A DNA stretch of 64,000 bases. Origin: Tumebacillus lacus. GTDB taxonomy: Bacteria; Bacillota; Bacilli; Tumebacillales; Tumebacillaceae. The position numbers were made by a program, and so were the translations under genes. The notes under the pieces were generated by a model. The model searched no databases. It had not been told where the DNA came from and worked only from the letters and a program-made list of their open reading frames with translations. Where the stretch lies: contig NZ_JAPMLT010000003.1 of NCBI RefSeq assembly GCF_026410385.1, positions 186,001-250,000 of the forward strand. The letters run 5' to 3'. Positions 7,872 through 15,268 of this stretch are shown piece by piece (position 1 is the first letter of the stretch; each line of letters opens with the position of its first letter).

Positions 7872-9074
7872 TCAGGAAGCGTATCGGAGGTGGTGAGATT
7901 CACCGCGCAGTTCGAGTTCACGGCAGCAGTCGGCCAGCTCTTCACGGAGCATGGCGACCAGTTCGTCGTCGTCGGAACGCAAGGCGGCCGCTTCGAAGTG
8001 GCGGGCGGCCTGAGCGAACGACTGACCCGCTTTCGCTTCATAGCCGGCTGCGATCTGCTCGTTCAGCCACGCTGCCAACTCCGCCCCGGTCAGCTCCGGT
8101 TCCGGAATCGGCGGGATCGAGACGTCCTCGTCAAGAGGAACTGCTTCCCCGCTCCCCGTGTCCTCGCTTGCCCGTTCGGCGATCTCTTCTAGGATCACAT
8201 TCTCTTCTTCGACGAACACCTCGTCGATTTCCTTTGAAAGAACTGCGATTTCATCGGAAGTTTCTTCCTCTGCGACCACGATTTCCTCTTCAAGGACGAT
8301 TTCATCGTGGGTTTCTGCTACTGCGACCACGACTTCTTCTTCAAGGACGATTTCATCGCAGGTTTCTGCTACTGCGACCACGACTTCCTCTTCAAGGACG
8401 ATTTCATCGCAGGTCTCTGCTTCCGCGACCACGACTTCCTCTTCAAGGACGATTTCATCGCAGGTCTCTGCTTCCGCGATCACGACTTCTTCTTCAAGGA
8501 CGATTTCATCGCAGGTTTCTGCTTCTTCGATCTCGACTTCTTCTTCAAGGACGATTTCATCGCAGGTTTCTGCTTCTTCGATCTCGACTTCCTCTTCAAG
8601 GACGATTTCATCGTGGGTATCTGCTTCTGCGACTACGACTTCTTCCATGACGATTTCATCTTGCGTTTCTGCTACTGCGACCGCGACTTCCTCTTCAAGG
8701 ACGATTTCATCGTGGGTTTCTTTTGTTGCGACCTCCGCTGTGGGCGGGGTGGTATGTGGAATCTCTTCCGCGGGTTCTGCGGATGGTGTATCAATGATTT
8801 CGATGTGTGAAACCGGTTGGGTCTCGGCTCGTTGGACGACCACGGTGTGGTTGCCGCGCATGCCGAGCGCGAGCACGATGCACGAACAGGCGGCCGCGAG
8901 TGCGATCTCGTTGACGCGTTCGGCGATGACAGGCACGACCCCCATCGCACCGATCAAGAGAATGATGCCCCCCCACCCTTTTTGCCGGCGCGACCAATTG
9001 AAATGTTGCGCCGCCTCGCAGTACAGACCGATCAATGCCAACGCACAGCCAACTGCCAACGCGTAGGATATCAT
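7872..9074 (-). CDS. Membrane protein with acidic 17-residue tandem repeats
   Basis: A 400-residue protein with three parts. Residues 1-72 hold two or three TM helices. Residues 119-270 are nine tandem copies of a unit of consensus ETCDEIVLEEEVVVAEA (17 residues; one copy has 16), followed by a decayed tenth copy. Residues about 320-400 form a helical TPR-like tail. The repeats are very acidic, and five of them carry a Cys at the third position. I do not recognise the family; a scaffold or spacer role is a guess. The ATG follows AGAGGAGG. First gene of an operon with the PRC-barrel gene. Confidence 0.7.
   Translation of the reverse strand: MISYALAVGCALALIGLYCEAAQHFNWSRRQKGWGGIILLIGAMGVVPVIAERVNEIALAAACSCIVLALGMRGNHTVVVQRAETQPVSHIEIIDTPSAEPAEEIPHTTPPTAEVATKETHDEIVLEEEVAVAVAETQDEIVMEEVVVAEADTHDEIVLEEEVEIEEAETCDEIVLEEEVEIEEAETCDEIVLEEEVVIAEAETCDEIVLEEEVVVAEAETCDEIVLEEEVVVAVAETCDEIVLEEEVVVAVAETHDEIVLEEEIVVAEEETSDEIAVLSKEIDEVFVEEENVILEEIAERASEDTGSGEAVPLDEDVSIPPIPEPELTGAELAAWLNEQIAAGYEAKAGQSFAQAARHFEAAALRSDDDELVAMLREELADCCRELELRGESHHLRYAS
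8265..8720. repeat. 51-bp tandem repeat array inside the acidic-repeat gene
   Basis: Nine near-identical 51-base units (one is 48 bases) encode the 17-residue repeats. High similarity between neighbouring units suggests recent expansion by unequal crossing-over or slippage. The array leaves an open antisense frame that is not a gene. Confidence 0.9.
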
Positions 9075-9208
9075 CTCGCTCCGTCCTCCTCTAATCTATC
9101 GGGATTTGGGCTATTCATCCTCTATCATAATCTGTAAATCCCGGTTTACGCGTGAGACAAAAGATCGTTTTTTGTCGAACACCCAAGGTCTATAGTCCTA
9201 GAAACGCG

Positions 9209-9238
9209 AAAAAGCACCCTGTCGCCAGGATGCTTTTC
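9209..9238 (-). terminator. Terminator of the S1-domain gene
   Basis: AAAAGCA-CCTG pairs with CAGG-TGCTTTT. The minus strand then reads TTTTTCGCG. Confidence 0.7.
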
Positions 9239-9253
9239 CATAGAAATCGAAGC

Positions 9254-9685
9254 TTATGCCATGCCCGACTTCTTCGCCCACTCGGTGAGTTGATCCGCCA
9301 TCGTGTTGAACGGCTCACCATTGTTGCTGGAGTAGGAGGTCAGTTCGGAAGATTGCTTGCGGCCGCCGCCACGACGTTGACCGCCGCCAGCATTGCCACC
9401 GCGCTCGCCGCCACCGCGACGGTTGCCGCGCTGCTCGGACCCTTCCGGCTTCGGTTGGGTTTCTTTGATGGAGAGAGAGATCTTGCCGCTCTCTTCGACG
9501 TTCAGAACCTTAACTTGAACCGTATCGCCGACTTTCAGAACATCGTTGATATCGTTCACAAAGGTATGGGAAACTTGGGAGATGTGCACGAGGCCGGTCT
9601 TGCCCTCCGCCACTTCTACAAATGCGCCAAACGGTTTGATACCAGTGACTTTACCCTCAACAACAGAACCAACTTGAATCGACAA
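9254..9685 (-). CDS. yabR: S1 RNA-binding protein, YabR/YugI family
   Basis: Protein of 143 residues with one S1 domain at residues 1-75, containing the typical GKVTGIKPFGAFVEV and GLVHISQVSH motifs. An Arg/Gly-rich linker (about 85-108) and a short helical tail follow. The architecture and the N-terminal match fit YabR or general stress protein 13, RNA- or ribosome-associated regulators in Bacillales. The RGG-like linker is richer than in B. subtilis YabR and may add RNA affinity. The start is TTG, preceded by AAGGAG at 9 bases. Confidence 0.85.
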   Translation of the reverse strand: MSIQVGSVVEGKVTGIKPFGAFVEVAEGKTGLVHISQVSHTFVNDINDVLKVGDTVQVKVLNVEESGKISLSIKETQPKPEGSEQRGNRRGGGERGGNAGGGQRRGGGRKQSSELTSYSSNNGEPFNTMADQLTEWAKKSGMA

Positions 9686-9766
9686 CTTGCAACGCTCCTT
9701 TTATCAACACAAAAGATAGTCCCTATTATACCGTTTTTCCCACCATAACACCAGCAAAAAAATAAT

Positions 9767-9795
9767 TTGCTTATTTTCTACCAATTTGGTATCAT
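9767..9795 (+). promoter_or_regulatory. Promoter of the cold-shock gene
   Basis: TTGCTT (9767-9772), 17-base spacer, TATCAT (9790-9795). This gives a leader of only about 45 bases, shorter than the leaders of about 100 bases typical of cold-inducible csp genes. Confidence 0.65.
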
Positions 9796-9844
9796 GAGGT
9801 ATCAGCCCCATCTACAGGATTGGGCATTAGGAGGTACGCACAAC

Positions 9845-10042
9845 ATGCAAGGTACGGTAAAATGGTTCAACGCAGAAAAAGGTTACGGTTTCATCGAGCG
9901 TGAAGGCGGCAACGACGTATTCGTTCACTTCTCCGCGATCCAAGCTGACGGCTTCAAGTCCCTTGAAGAAGGCCAGCGTGTAGAATTCGACATCGTTGAT
10001 GGCGCACGTGGCCCGCAAGCGGCTAACGTTACCCGTCTGTAA
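9845..10042 (+). CDS. Cold-shock protein (CspA/CspB family)
   Basis: A 65-residue single cold-shock domain, full length for the family. RNP1 (KGYGFIE) and RNP2 (VFVHF) are intact, so it should bind single-stranded nucleic acid as an RNA chaperone. The ATG at 9845 follows AGGAGGT. It is monocistronic, with a clear promoter and terminator. Confidence 0.96.
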   Translation: MQGTVKWFNAEKGYGFIEREGGNDVFVHFSAIQADGFKSLEEGQRVEFDIVDGARGPQAANVTRL

Positions 10043-10057
10043 TTTACAGAAGTATGA

Positions 10058-10084
10058 GACTCCCTCTCTGGGGAGTCTTTTTTG
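10058..10084 (+). terminator. Terminator of the cold-shock gene
   Basis: GACTCCC (10058-10064) / GGGAGTC (10071-10077) followed by a T-run. Confidence 0.9.
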
Positions 10085-10128
10085 TCCCGCCCCTCCTACT
10101 CGATTCCTTCCTTTATATAAAATAGTGC

Positions 10129-10160
10129 AAAAGGCTCCCGCAGATGCGAGAGCCTTTTTT
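10129..10160 (-). terminator. Terminator of the ABC ATPase gene
   Basis: AAAAGGCTC-CGC pairs with GCG-GAGCCTTTT. T-rich on both exits, so probably bidirectional. Confidence 0.8.
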
Positions 10161-10171
10161 CGTTACGTATT

Positions 10172-10930
10172 TTATTGACCCGCTGCCCACCAGACGTATG
10201 CGTCTGCAAGGGTCGGGGTGACTTGGCTGACTTCTTCTTGCGGGACATCGTCCGCGACTTCACGGATGTAGACGCCGCCGTCGGTGCATGTTTTGTACGC
10301 GGTGATCAGACGTCCTTCCGTCTGCGGCAGTTCGGAGGCGACGTACTCCCACACCTTGCCCTCCACCCAGGAATAGGCGGTGTTGGCCGAGACTTGCACT
10401 GCGTCTTTTTCCGGATGCAGCAGCGAGACGGTGTCGTACAGGCCTTCGACCGCTTCACAAACATCGCCGGCGAGCACGATCACGCGGTCTTTGGAGATCT
10501 CGGAGAGCGTGTAGCCGATGTTCATCCGCTCTTGTTCGCTCAGCCCGCAGAGCACTTGGTCGAGCAAGAGCAGGTGCGCGTCGTCGAGCAGAGCGCGGGC
10601 GATCAGCGTCTGGCTTTTCGCGAGGCCGGACAGCTCGCCGACATAGCGGTCGGACAGGCGGGTCATGTGCACGTGATGCAGCGCCAACTCGATCTGCTCC
10701 GCCACGCGGCGGTCGGCGATGCTTTTGCGGCCGGCCATCACACACAGATACTCTTTGACGGTGAGGCGATGAAACGCTTCCAATTCACGCGATACATAAC
10801 AGGCTTTGCTGTCCTCGCCTTGCGATTGCCCAACCAGGTGTTTGAGCAGGCGCGTCTTGCCGACGCCGCGCGGGCCCAGCACACCGTTAAAACCTGTTTG
10901 GAACTGCAACCCATTCGCTTGAATCATCAT
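10172..10930 (-). CDS. Degenerate ABC-type ATPase without a permease
   Basis: Protein of 252 residues with an ABC nucleotide-binding core. The Walker A motif GPRGVGKT (K25) is intact. The signature is LSGLAKSQ (100-107) in place of LSGGQ/M-type motifs, Walker B is LLLLDQ with Q125 replacing the catalytic Glu, and the switch region reads VLAGD without the usual His. It may bind ATP but hydrolyse it poorly or not at all. A C-terminal extension of about 90 residues has no known domain. No permease gene is adjacent. The ATG at 10930 follows GGAGG at 8 bases; a longer frame from 10993 lacks one. Confidence 0.75.
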   Translation of the reverse strand: MMIQANGLQFQTGFNGVLGPRGVGKTRLLKHLVGQSQGEDSKACYVSRELEAFHRLTVKEYLCVMAGRKSIADRRVAEQIELALHHVHMTRLSDRYVGELSGLAKSQTLIARALLDDAHLLLLDQVLCGLSEQERMNIGYTLSEISKDRVIVLAGDVCEAVEGLYDTVSLLHPEKDAVQVSANTAYSWVEGKVWEYVASELPQTEGRLITAYKTCTDGGVYIREVADDVPQEEVSQVTPTLADAYVWWAAGQ

Positions 10931-11358
10931 CTCAATCGCCTCCGATAGTCTATATATGTCAAAAAAGGTTTCGTCGTCAGGATTTGTATACAAAGGATTA
11001 GACGCATCGCGGGGTCTTTTGTTTCACTCCGGATGCAATTTGTTTGGCTACGTTTAGAATACGGGAAATCGATTCTGCCCCATAGTGAAGCCCGTCACTC
11101 ATTTGGTCATGACCGCCGTCATATTTCGACCCTCGTCCTTCGTGACAAACGTCATGTCGACACCGTCTGCGGACAACAAATTTTTGAGAAACAGTATGAA
11201 AAGAAAGGAATTATCGGGAATTTGCGCGAATTAGAAGGGAATACTGACAACTCTGGCAGTTATTAACTCTATATCTTTCTATGCGTTTCTCCCGGCCGAC
11301 TGTCGGTCTTTGCGACTCTTTCTCGAATTCTATAAGGATTGAGAAGGAGGACGATACC
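10931..11358. other. Intergenic region with no convincing gene
   Basis: This gap holds short palindromes such as GGTCATGACC near 11104 and ATGAC-GTCAT near 11109-11121. A 77-residue plus-strand frame (11033-11266) has no ribosome binding site and no recognisable sequence, so I do not call it. The region must carry promoters for the genes on either side, but I cannot place them confidently. Confidence 0.4.
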
Positions 11359-11550
11359 ATGCAACCGACCAGCGGAACTTTCATTAGACGGGACCTCAGC
11401 CAAATGACACGGGAAGAACTCGAAGATCTCGATTTTCATCTGTCCAGCCGCGCGCAAGGACTTCATACGCGGATCGAACAGATGAAACGGGACATGGAAG
11501 CTTTGCAGACCGATCGCAAACAGATCAGTCTCCTGCTCTCCAAACGATGA
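11359..11550 (+). CDS. Small coiled-coil hypothetical protein
   Basis: A 63-residue, mostly helical, charged protein. Residues about 18-60 (MTREELEDLDFHL onward) predict a coiled coil or helical hairpin. The ATG follows AAGGAGG at 9 bases. It has its own terminator, separating it from the downstream kinase. Family not recognised. Confidence 0.65.
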   Translation: MQPTSGTFIRRDLSQMTREELEDLDFHLSSRAQGLHTRIEQMKRDMEALQTDRKQISLLLSKR

Positions 11551-11567
11551 TTCCCATCGACAGAGGA

Positions 11568-11595
11568 GGACGCGGCATTTCGTCGCGTCCTTTTT
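11568..11595 (+). terminator. Terminator after the small coiled-coil gene
   Basis: GGACGCG (11568-11574) / CGCGTCC (11584-11590) followed by TTTTT. Confidence 0.85.
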
Positions 11596-11623
11596 GATTG
11601 CAACCAACGGGGAGGGCGGTATT

Positions 11624-13342
11624 GTGGTGCAGCCCGTACGGCGATTCGCTGAAATCTGCTTAGTTCTCGCGTTCGTTTTCGGAATCATTTCCTGCTTCTT
11701 CGCCAGCCTGTCGCAGACCCATCTGTCCCTTGCGGCCGGTCTGTGCATGCTGTCTGCTCTGACACTCTATGCGGTGCTTCTCCATCAGATCAAACGTCAA
11801 TACCTCGAAACGTACGCCCAATTCGCGGCCCCGTTCGGAGAAGCGGCGGTTGCGACGAGTACGCCTTCGCTCCGTCATCTGCTCGATTCGCTCGATCTGC
11901 AGCGGCGGATGATGGAACAATTTTTTCAACAGGCGCCGTTTGGCGTGCTGATGGTCCGCCATGACGGCTCGGTCTCCTATGCCAATCCGCCGCTGATCCG
12001 GCTGTACGGCTATGATCTGGACGAGGGCGAGCATCTGATTCGCCGCGATGCAAACAGGCTGTTTGCCGACGAGACCGGAGCTTCGGCCGATCTGCTCACC
12101 CTGCTCAGTCAGACGCAGACGGCGGAGCACCTGCTCTATCTGATCCGCGCAGACGGGTCGCTTCACAACGCGCGGCTGGCAGCCTACCCGCTGCTCACCA
12201 CGGAGGCGGAGCGCAGCGACGGCTACTTGCTGTTCGTGCAGGACATCTCCCCCGCCGAGCAGCTCAAACTGTTGCAGCAGCAGTGCTCCTATCTGCTCAA
12301 CTCCATGAATCACGGCCTCGTCGTCATCGACTTTGGCTACACGATCACGTTCGCCAACGATGCGTTCTGTCGGATGTTTGACTATGAACTGCACGAGGTG
12401 CTCGGCGAGACGATCGACAAACTGGTCCACGAGCCGGCGGAAGGCACAGACACGCTGTCTCAGCGGCTGACCACTCTCGCGCTGGAAAGCGGTGAAAATG
12501 AGACGGCGACGATCATCCTGCCGGAGCCGGAGGGTCGGTACCGGCACATCCAGACCACCGCGACACCGATCCGCGATGAGTTTGGCAACAACATCGGCTG
12601 TCTGCTCCACTATCAGGACCGCACCACCGAGCACGAGCTGATGGAGAGCATGCGCCGTAATGACCAGTTGGAGACCGTCTCCCAGATGGCCGCGTCGATC
12701 GCGCATGAAGTGCGCAACCCGATGACATCTGTGCAGGGCTTTCTGCAATTGATGAGCCGCGAAGTCGATCCCGCCTCCACGCACTCGATGTATCTGCACG
12801 TGATGGAGGAGGATCTCAAGCGGATCAACTCGATTATCACCGAGTATCTCAATTTCTCCCGGATGGGCAGCGACTCGTTGGAAGATGTCTGGATCGGCAC
12901 GCTCCTGCACAACACCTACACGTTGCTCCAGAGCGAGGCCAACCTGAAAGGCATCCAGATGGCGCTCCTGATGGCCTGCGACAACCCGCTGTTGATCGCC
13001 AATCCGAACCGGATCAAACAAGTGCTGATCAACCTCGCCCGCAACGCGATGGAAGCGATGATCGAGCAGGGAGGCGGCACGTTGACGCTGGCGCTCGACA
13101 GCACGGACGAGCACATCTCGATCACGGTCAAAGACACCGGGCCCGGCATCGACGCCTCGCATCTGGGCCGCATCTTCTCGCCGTTTTACACAACCAAAAA
13201 GACCGGCACCGGCCTTGGTCTCTATGTCTGCAAACGGATCATCGACGAACACAACGGCACGATCACCGTCACTACGGAAACGGGCGTCGGCACGACGTTT
13301 GAGATCAAGCTCCCGCGCAACCGGCTGTTTGAGATGTCCTGA
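11624..13342 (+). CDS. Membrane PAS-PAS sensor histidine kinase, sporulation-kinase type
   Basis: Protein of 572 residues: two TM helices (about 8-28 and 31-52), PAS domain 1 (about 90-205), PAS domain 2 (about 210-330), HisKA with phospho-acceptor H361 in SIAHEVRNP, and a HATPase domain with N box (NLARNAMEA), DTGPGI and GTGLGL motifs. No response regulator is adjacent, as for the orphan Kin kinases that feed Spo0F/Spo0A in spore formers; that link is inference. The start is GTG at 11624, with GGAGG 8 bases upstream; an upstream in-frame TTG lies in the terminator of the previous gene. Confidence 0.85.
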   Translation: MVQPVRRFAEICLVLAFVFGIISCFFASLSQTHLSLAAGLCMLSALTLYAVLLHQIKRQYLETYAQFAAPFGEAAVATSTPSLRHLLDSLDLQRRMMEQFFQQAPFGVLMVRHDGSVSYANPPLIRLYGYDLDEGEHLIRRDANRLFADETGASADLLTLLSQTQTAEHLLYLIRADGSLHNARLAAYPLLTTEAERSDGYLLFVQDISPAEQLKLLQQQCSYLLNSMNHGLVVIDFGYTITFANDAFCRMFDYELHEVLGETIDKLVHEPAEGTDTLSQRLTTLALESGENETATIILPEPEGRYRHIQTTATPIRDEFGNNIGCLLHYQDRTTEHELMESMRRNDQLETVSQMAASIAHEVRNPMTSVQGFLQLMSREVDPASTHSMYLHVMEEDLKRINSIITEYLNFSRMGSDSLEDVWIGTLLHNTYTLLQSEANLKGIQMALLMACDNPLLIANPNRIKQVLINLARNAMEAMIEQGGGTLTLALDSTDEHISITVKDTGPGIDASHLGRIFSPFYTTKKTGTGLGLYVCKRIIDEHNGTITVTTETGVGTTFEIKLPRNRLFEMS

Positions 13343-13362
13343 TCGCACTCTCTGTCAAAACG

Positions 13363-13398
13363 AAAAGAACCTGCCCCATCGGGACAGGTTCTTTTTTA
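13363..13398. terminator. Bidirectional terminator between kinase and TPR gene
   Basis: AAAAGAACCTG-CCC / GGG-CAGGTTCTTTT with T-runs on both exits. It touches the stop codon of the minus-strand TPR gene (TTA at 13396-13398). Confidence 0.9.
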
Positions 13399-15135
13399 TT
13401 CCACTTCCCCGTTGCCCGCCCCTTCGACCAACGCTTCGAGACGGCCGATGTCCGGGTCGGTCGGCACCAACTCCCGGTAGCGGTCGAGATAGCCGAGCGC
13501 CTCTCGGTAGCGATTTTGCATCGCAGCCAGCAGCATCAGATTGAACACGGCGATCTGATTGCCGTCATCGAGCGCGAGGGCTTGCCGAAACCGGTCGGTG
13601 GCTTCCTCGTACCGCTCTTCCCCGGCGAGGACGGAGCCGATGTGGATCTTCAGCCAGACGTTGTCCGGGTCTTCCGCTTCCACCGAGTGCAGGCATTCCA
13701 ACGCTCGCTCCGGCCGTTGTTCGCTGCGGTAAAACTCGGCGAGCACCACCCGGCTGCTCCGGCAGTCGGGCAACAGTTCGACGAGGCTCTCCAGCAGGCC
13801 GATCGCCCAGTTCATGCCTTTTCGCGCGACGTCCTCCGGCAGTCCTTCGGCGATCCAGACGCGCACGCCGTCGACCAACCGCTCGGCGAGGTCTTCCCGC
13901 TCGTCAGGCTGATCGACGAGCGCCTGCACGCCTTGAAACAACACGCTGGCCCACTCGATGTTCCGTCCGGTTTCCTCCAATTGAATCGCGTAGTTGGCGT
14001 AGACGTTCCAGTGCGGGTCGACGGCGCCCATCCCGGCTCGAAACACTTCCTCCGCCTCCGCGACCCGCCCGCACCGTTTCAGCGCGACGGCGAGGTTGCC
14101 GTAAAAAGCGCCGGAGATCGGCGACAGATCGACCGCCCGCTGAAAATACGGCACCGCCTCCGCCGCCCGATCCGACTCGCCGAGCGCCGCGCCCAATTCG
14201 ATCAGCATCGGGATGTTGTCCGGGTCGATCAACAGGCCGCTCTGCAGGACGGCGATCGCTTCCTTGTGACGGCCGACCTGGCGATAGGCCGCGCCGAGGC
14301 GATGGTGCGAGGCAAATTCAGCGGGAGCGAGCCGGGCGCAATTTTCCAGACACGTGATCGCCTTCACCGGCTGCTCTTCTTGGAAATAGAGATAGCCGAG
14401 CGCGCCCCACGCTTTGTGCTGCTGGGGCAAGATCAGCAGCATCCGCTCCAGCGACTCGATGCCGACCTCCATCGGCCCCTGCCCCTCCAGCCCGTAATCG
14501 AGAGCCGCACCGATCAGTTGATCCGCGCCGTCCGACCAGTTCGGGTCGTGCTCCAACGCCTCAAAGAACAGTTCGAACGGCGCACGGGGATCTTCCTCCA
14601 CCGCGCCGATCTCCATCGCCATCAAGCGGTCGATGGCGCAGAAAAACGGGGCGAGCGCTGCCCATTCGGTCGACAGTTCCTCGCAGGAGACAGCGGCCGT
14701 GTGCGCCGCCGCATGGGGCACCACTTCCTCCATCACCGCGCCGAGCAGTGTCTCCAGATACAGCCGTCCGTCGGCCAGCGAGCCGATCACCAACCGCTCC
14801 CGCTCCACACCGCTGGCCACCTCGACGAACTGCAACGAGACATGCGCCGGGTCTCCAAACTCCGACTGACCGCTGATCACGAGATCGACGTCGTACCGCA
14901 TCCCGATCTCACGCAGTTCCTCACCGGACTGTTTGTCGCCCGGCACAAGAAACACCGCCTCCTCGTCCTCCGAGGAGCAATACGGGGCAAACTGGGCTTC
15001 CACATCCAAACGCTCGTCGAGGCGGAGGCTCAAGTAGCGCGGCACTTGCCGGGCCAGCGCCCCCTGCCTTCCGTCCAGAGGCGCCGTCCTGGCTCGCAAC
15101 ATCACACTCCACGGCACGAACAACACGCGTCGCAC
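13396..15135 (-). CDS. TPR-repeat protein
   Basis: Protein of 579 residues. The N-terminal 120 residues resemble the alpha/beta domain seen before TPRs in TolB-N or CadC-like proteins (DLVISGQSEF, VSLQFVEVASG). From about residue 170 to the end there are eight or more TPR-like helix pairs, for example AWGALGYLYFQEEQPVKAITCLE. No signal peptide or TM helix is evident, so a cytosolic scaffold role is likely. The start is GTG at 15135 behind AAGGGGGAG; the longer frame to 15231 has no ribosome binding site. It is divergent from the large surface-protein gene. Confidence 0.75.
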   Translation of the reverse strand: MRRVLFVPWSVMLRARTAPLDGRQGALARQVPRYLSLRLDERLDVEAQFAPYCSSEDEEAVFLVPGDKQSGEELREIGMRYDVDLVISGQSEFGDPAHVSLQFVEVASGVERERLVIGSLADGRLYLETLLGAVMEEVVPHAAAHTAAVSCEELSTEWAALAPFFCAIDRLMAMEIGAVEEDPRAPFELFFEALEHDPNWSDGADQLIGAALDYGLEGQGPMEVGIESLERMLLILPQQHKAWGALGYLYFQEEQPVKAITCLENCARLAPAEFASHHRLGAAYRQVGRHKEAIAVLQSGLLIDPDNIPMLIELGAALGESDRAAEAVPYFQRAVDLSPISGAFYGNLAVALKRCGRVAEAEEVFRAGMGAVDPHWNVYANYAIQLEETGRNIEWASVLFQGVQALVDQPDEREDLAERLVDGVRVWIAEGLPEDVARKGMNWAIGLLESLVELLPDCRSSRVVLAEFYRSEQRPERALECLHSVEAEDPDNVWLKIHIGSVLAGEERYEEATDRFRQALALDDGNQIAVFNLMLLAAMQNRYREALGYLDRYRELVPTDPDIGRLEALVEGAGNGEVE

Positions 15136-15268
15136 ACAGAACTCCCCCTTTCGCCCAAATTGTAAACGCCCGACCAAAAATACTATGAATTGACAGGATT
15201 CGAAGGGATGACCGCGAATTTGAAGTATCAATAAGACCCAATTGCAAACTCAAAGGAGGGACTCATCG

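Noticed and set aside
8265..8720. CRISPR-like regular repeats
   Set aside because: Units are contiguous 51-bp coding repeats with no unique spacers and encode a continuous acidic protein.
8158..9066. Plus-strand open frames rich in Ser/Thr and Asp/Phe repeats across the 51-bp array
   Set aside because: They are antisense shadows created by the repeat array of the minus-strand gene, without ribosome binding sites.
11033..11266. 77-residue plus-strand fr­ame between the ABC ATPase and the small coiled-coil gene
   Set aside because: No ribosome binding site, no recognisable sequence, and composition like non-coding DNA.
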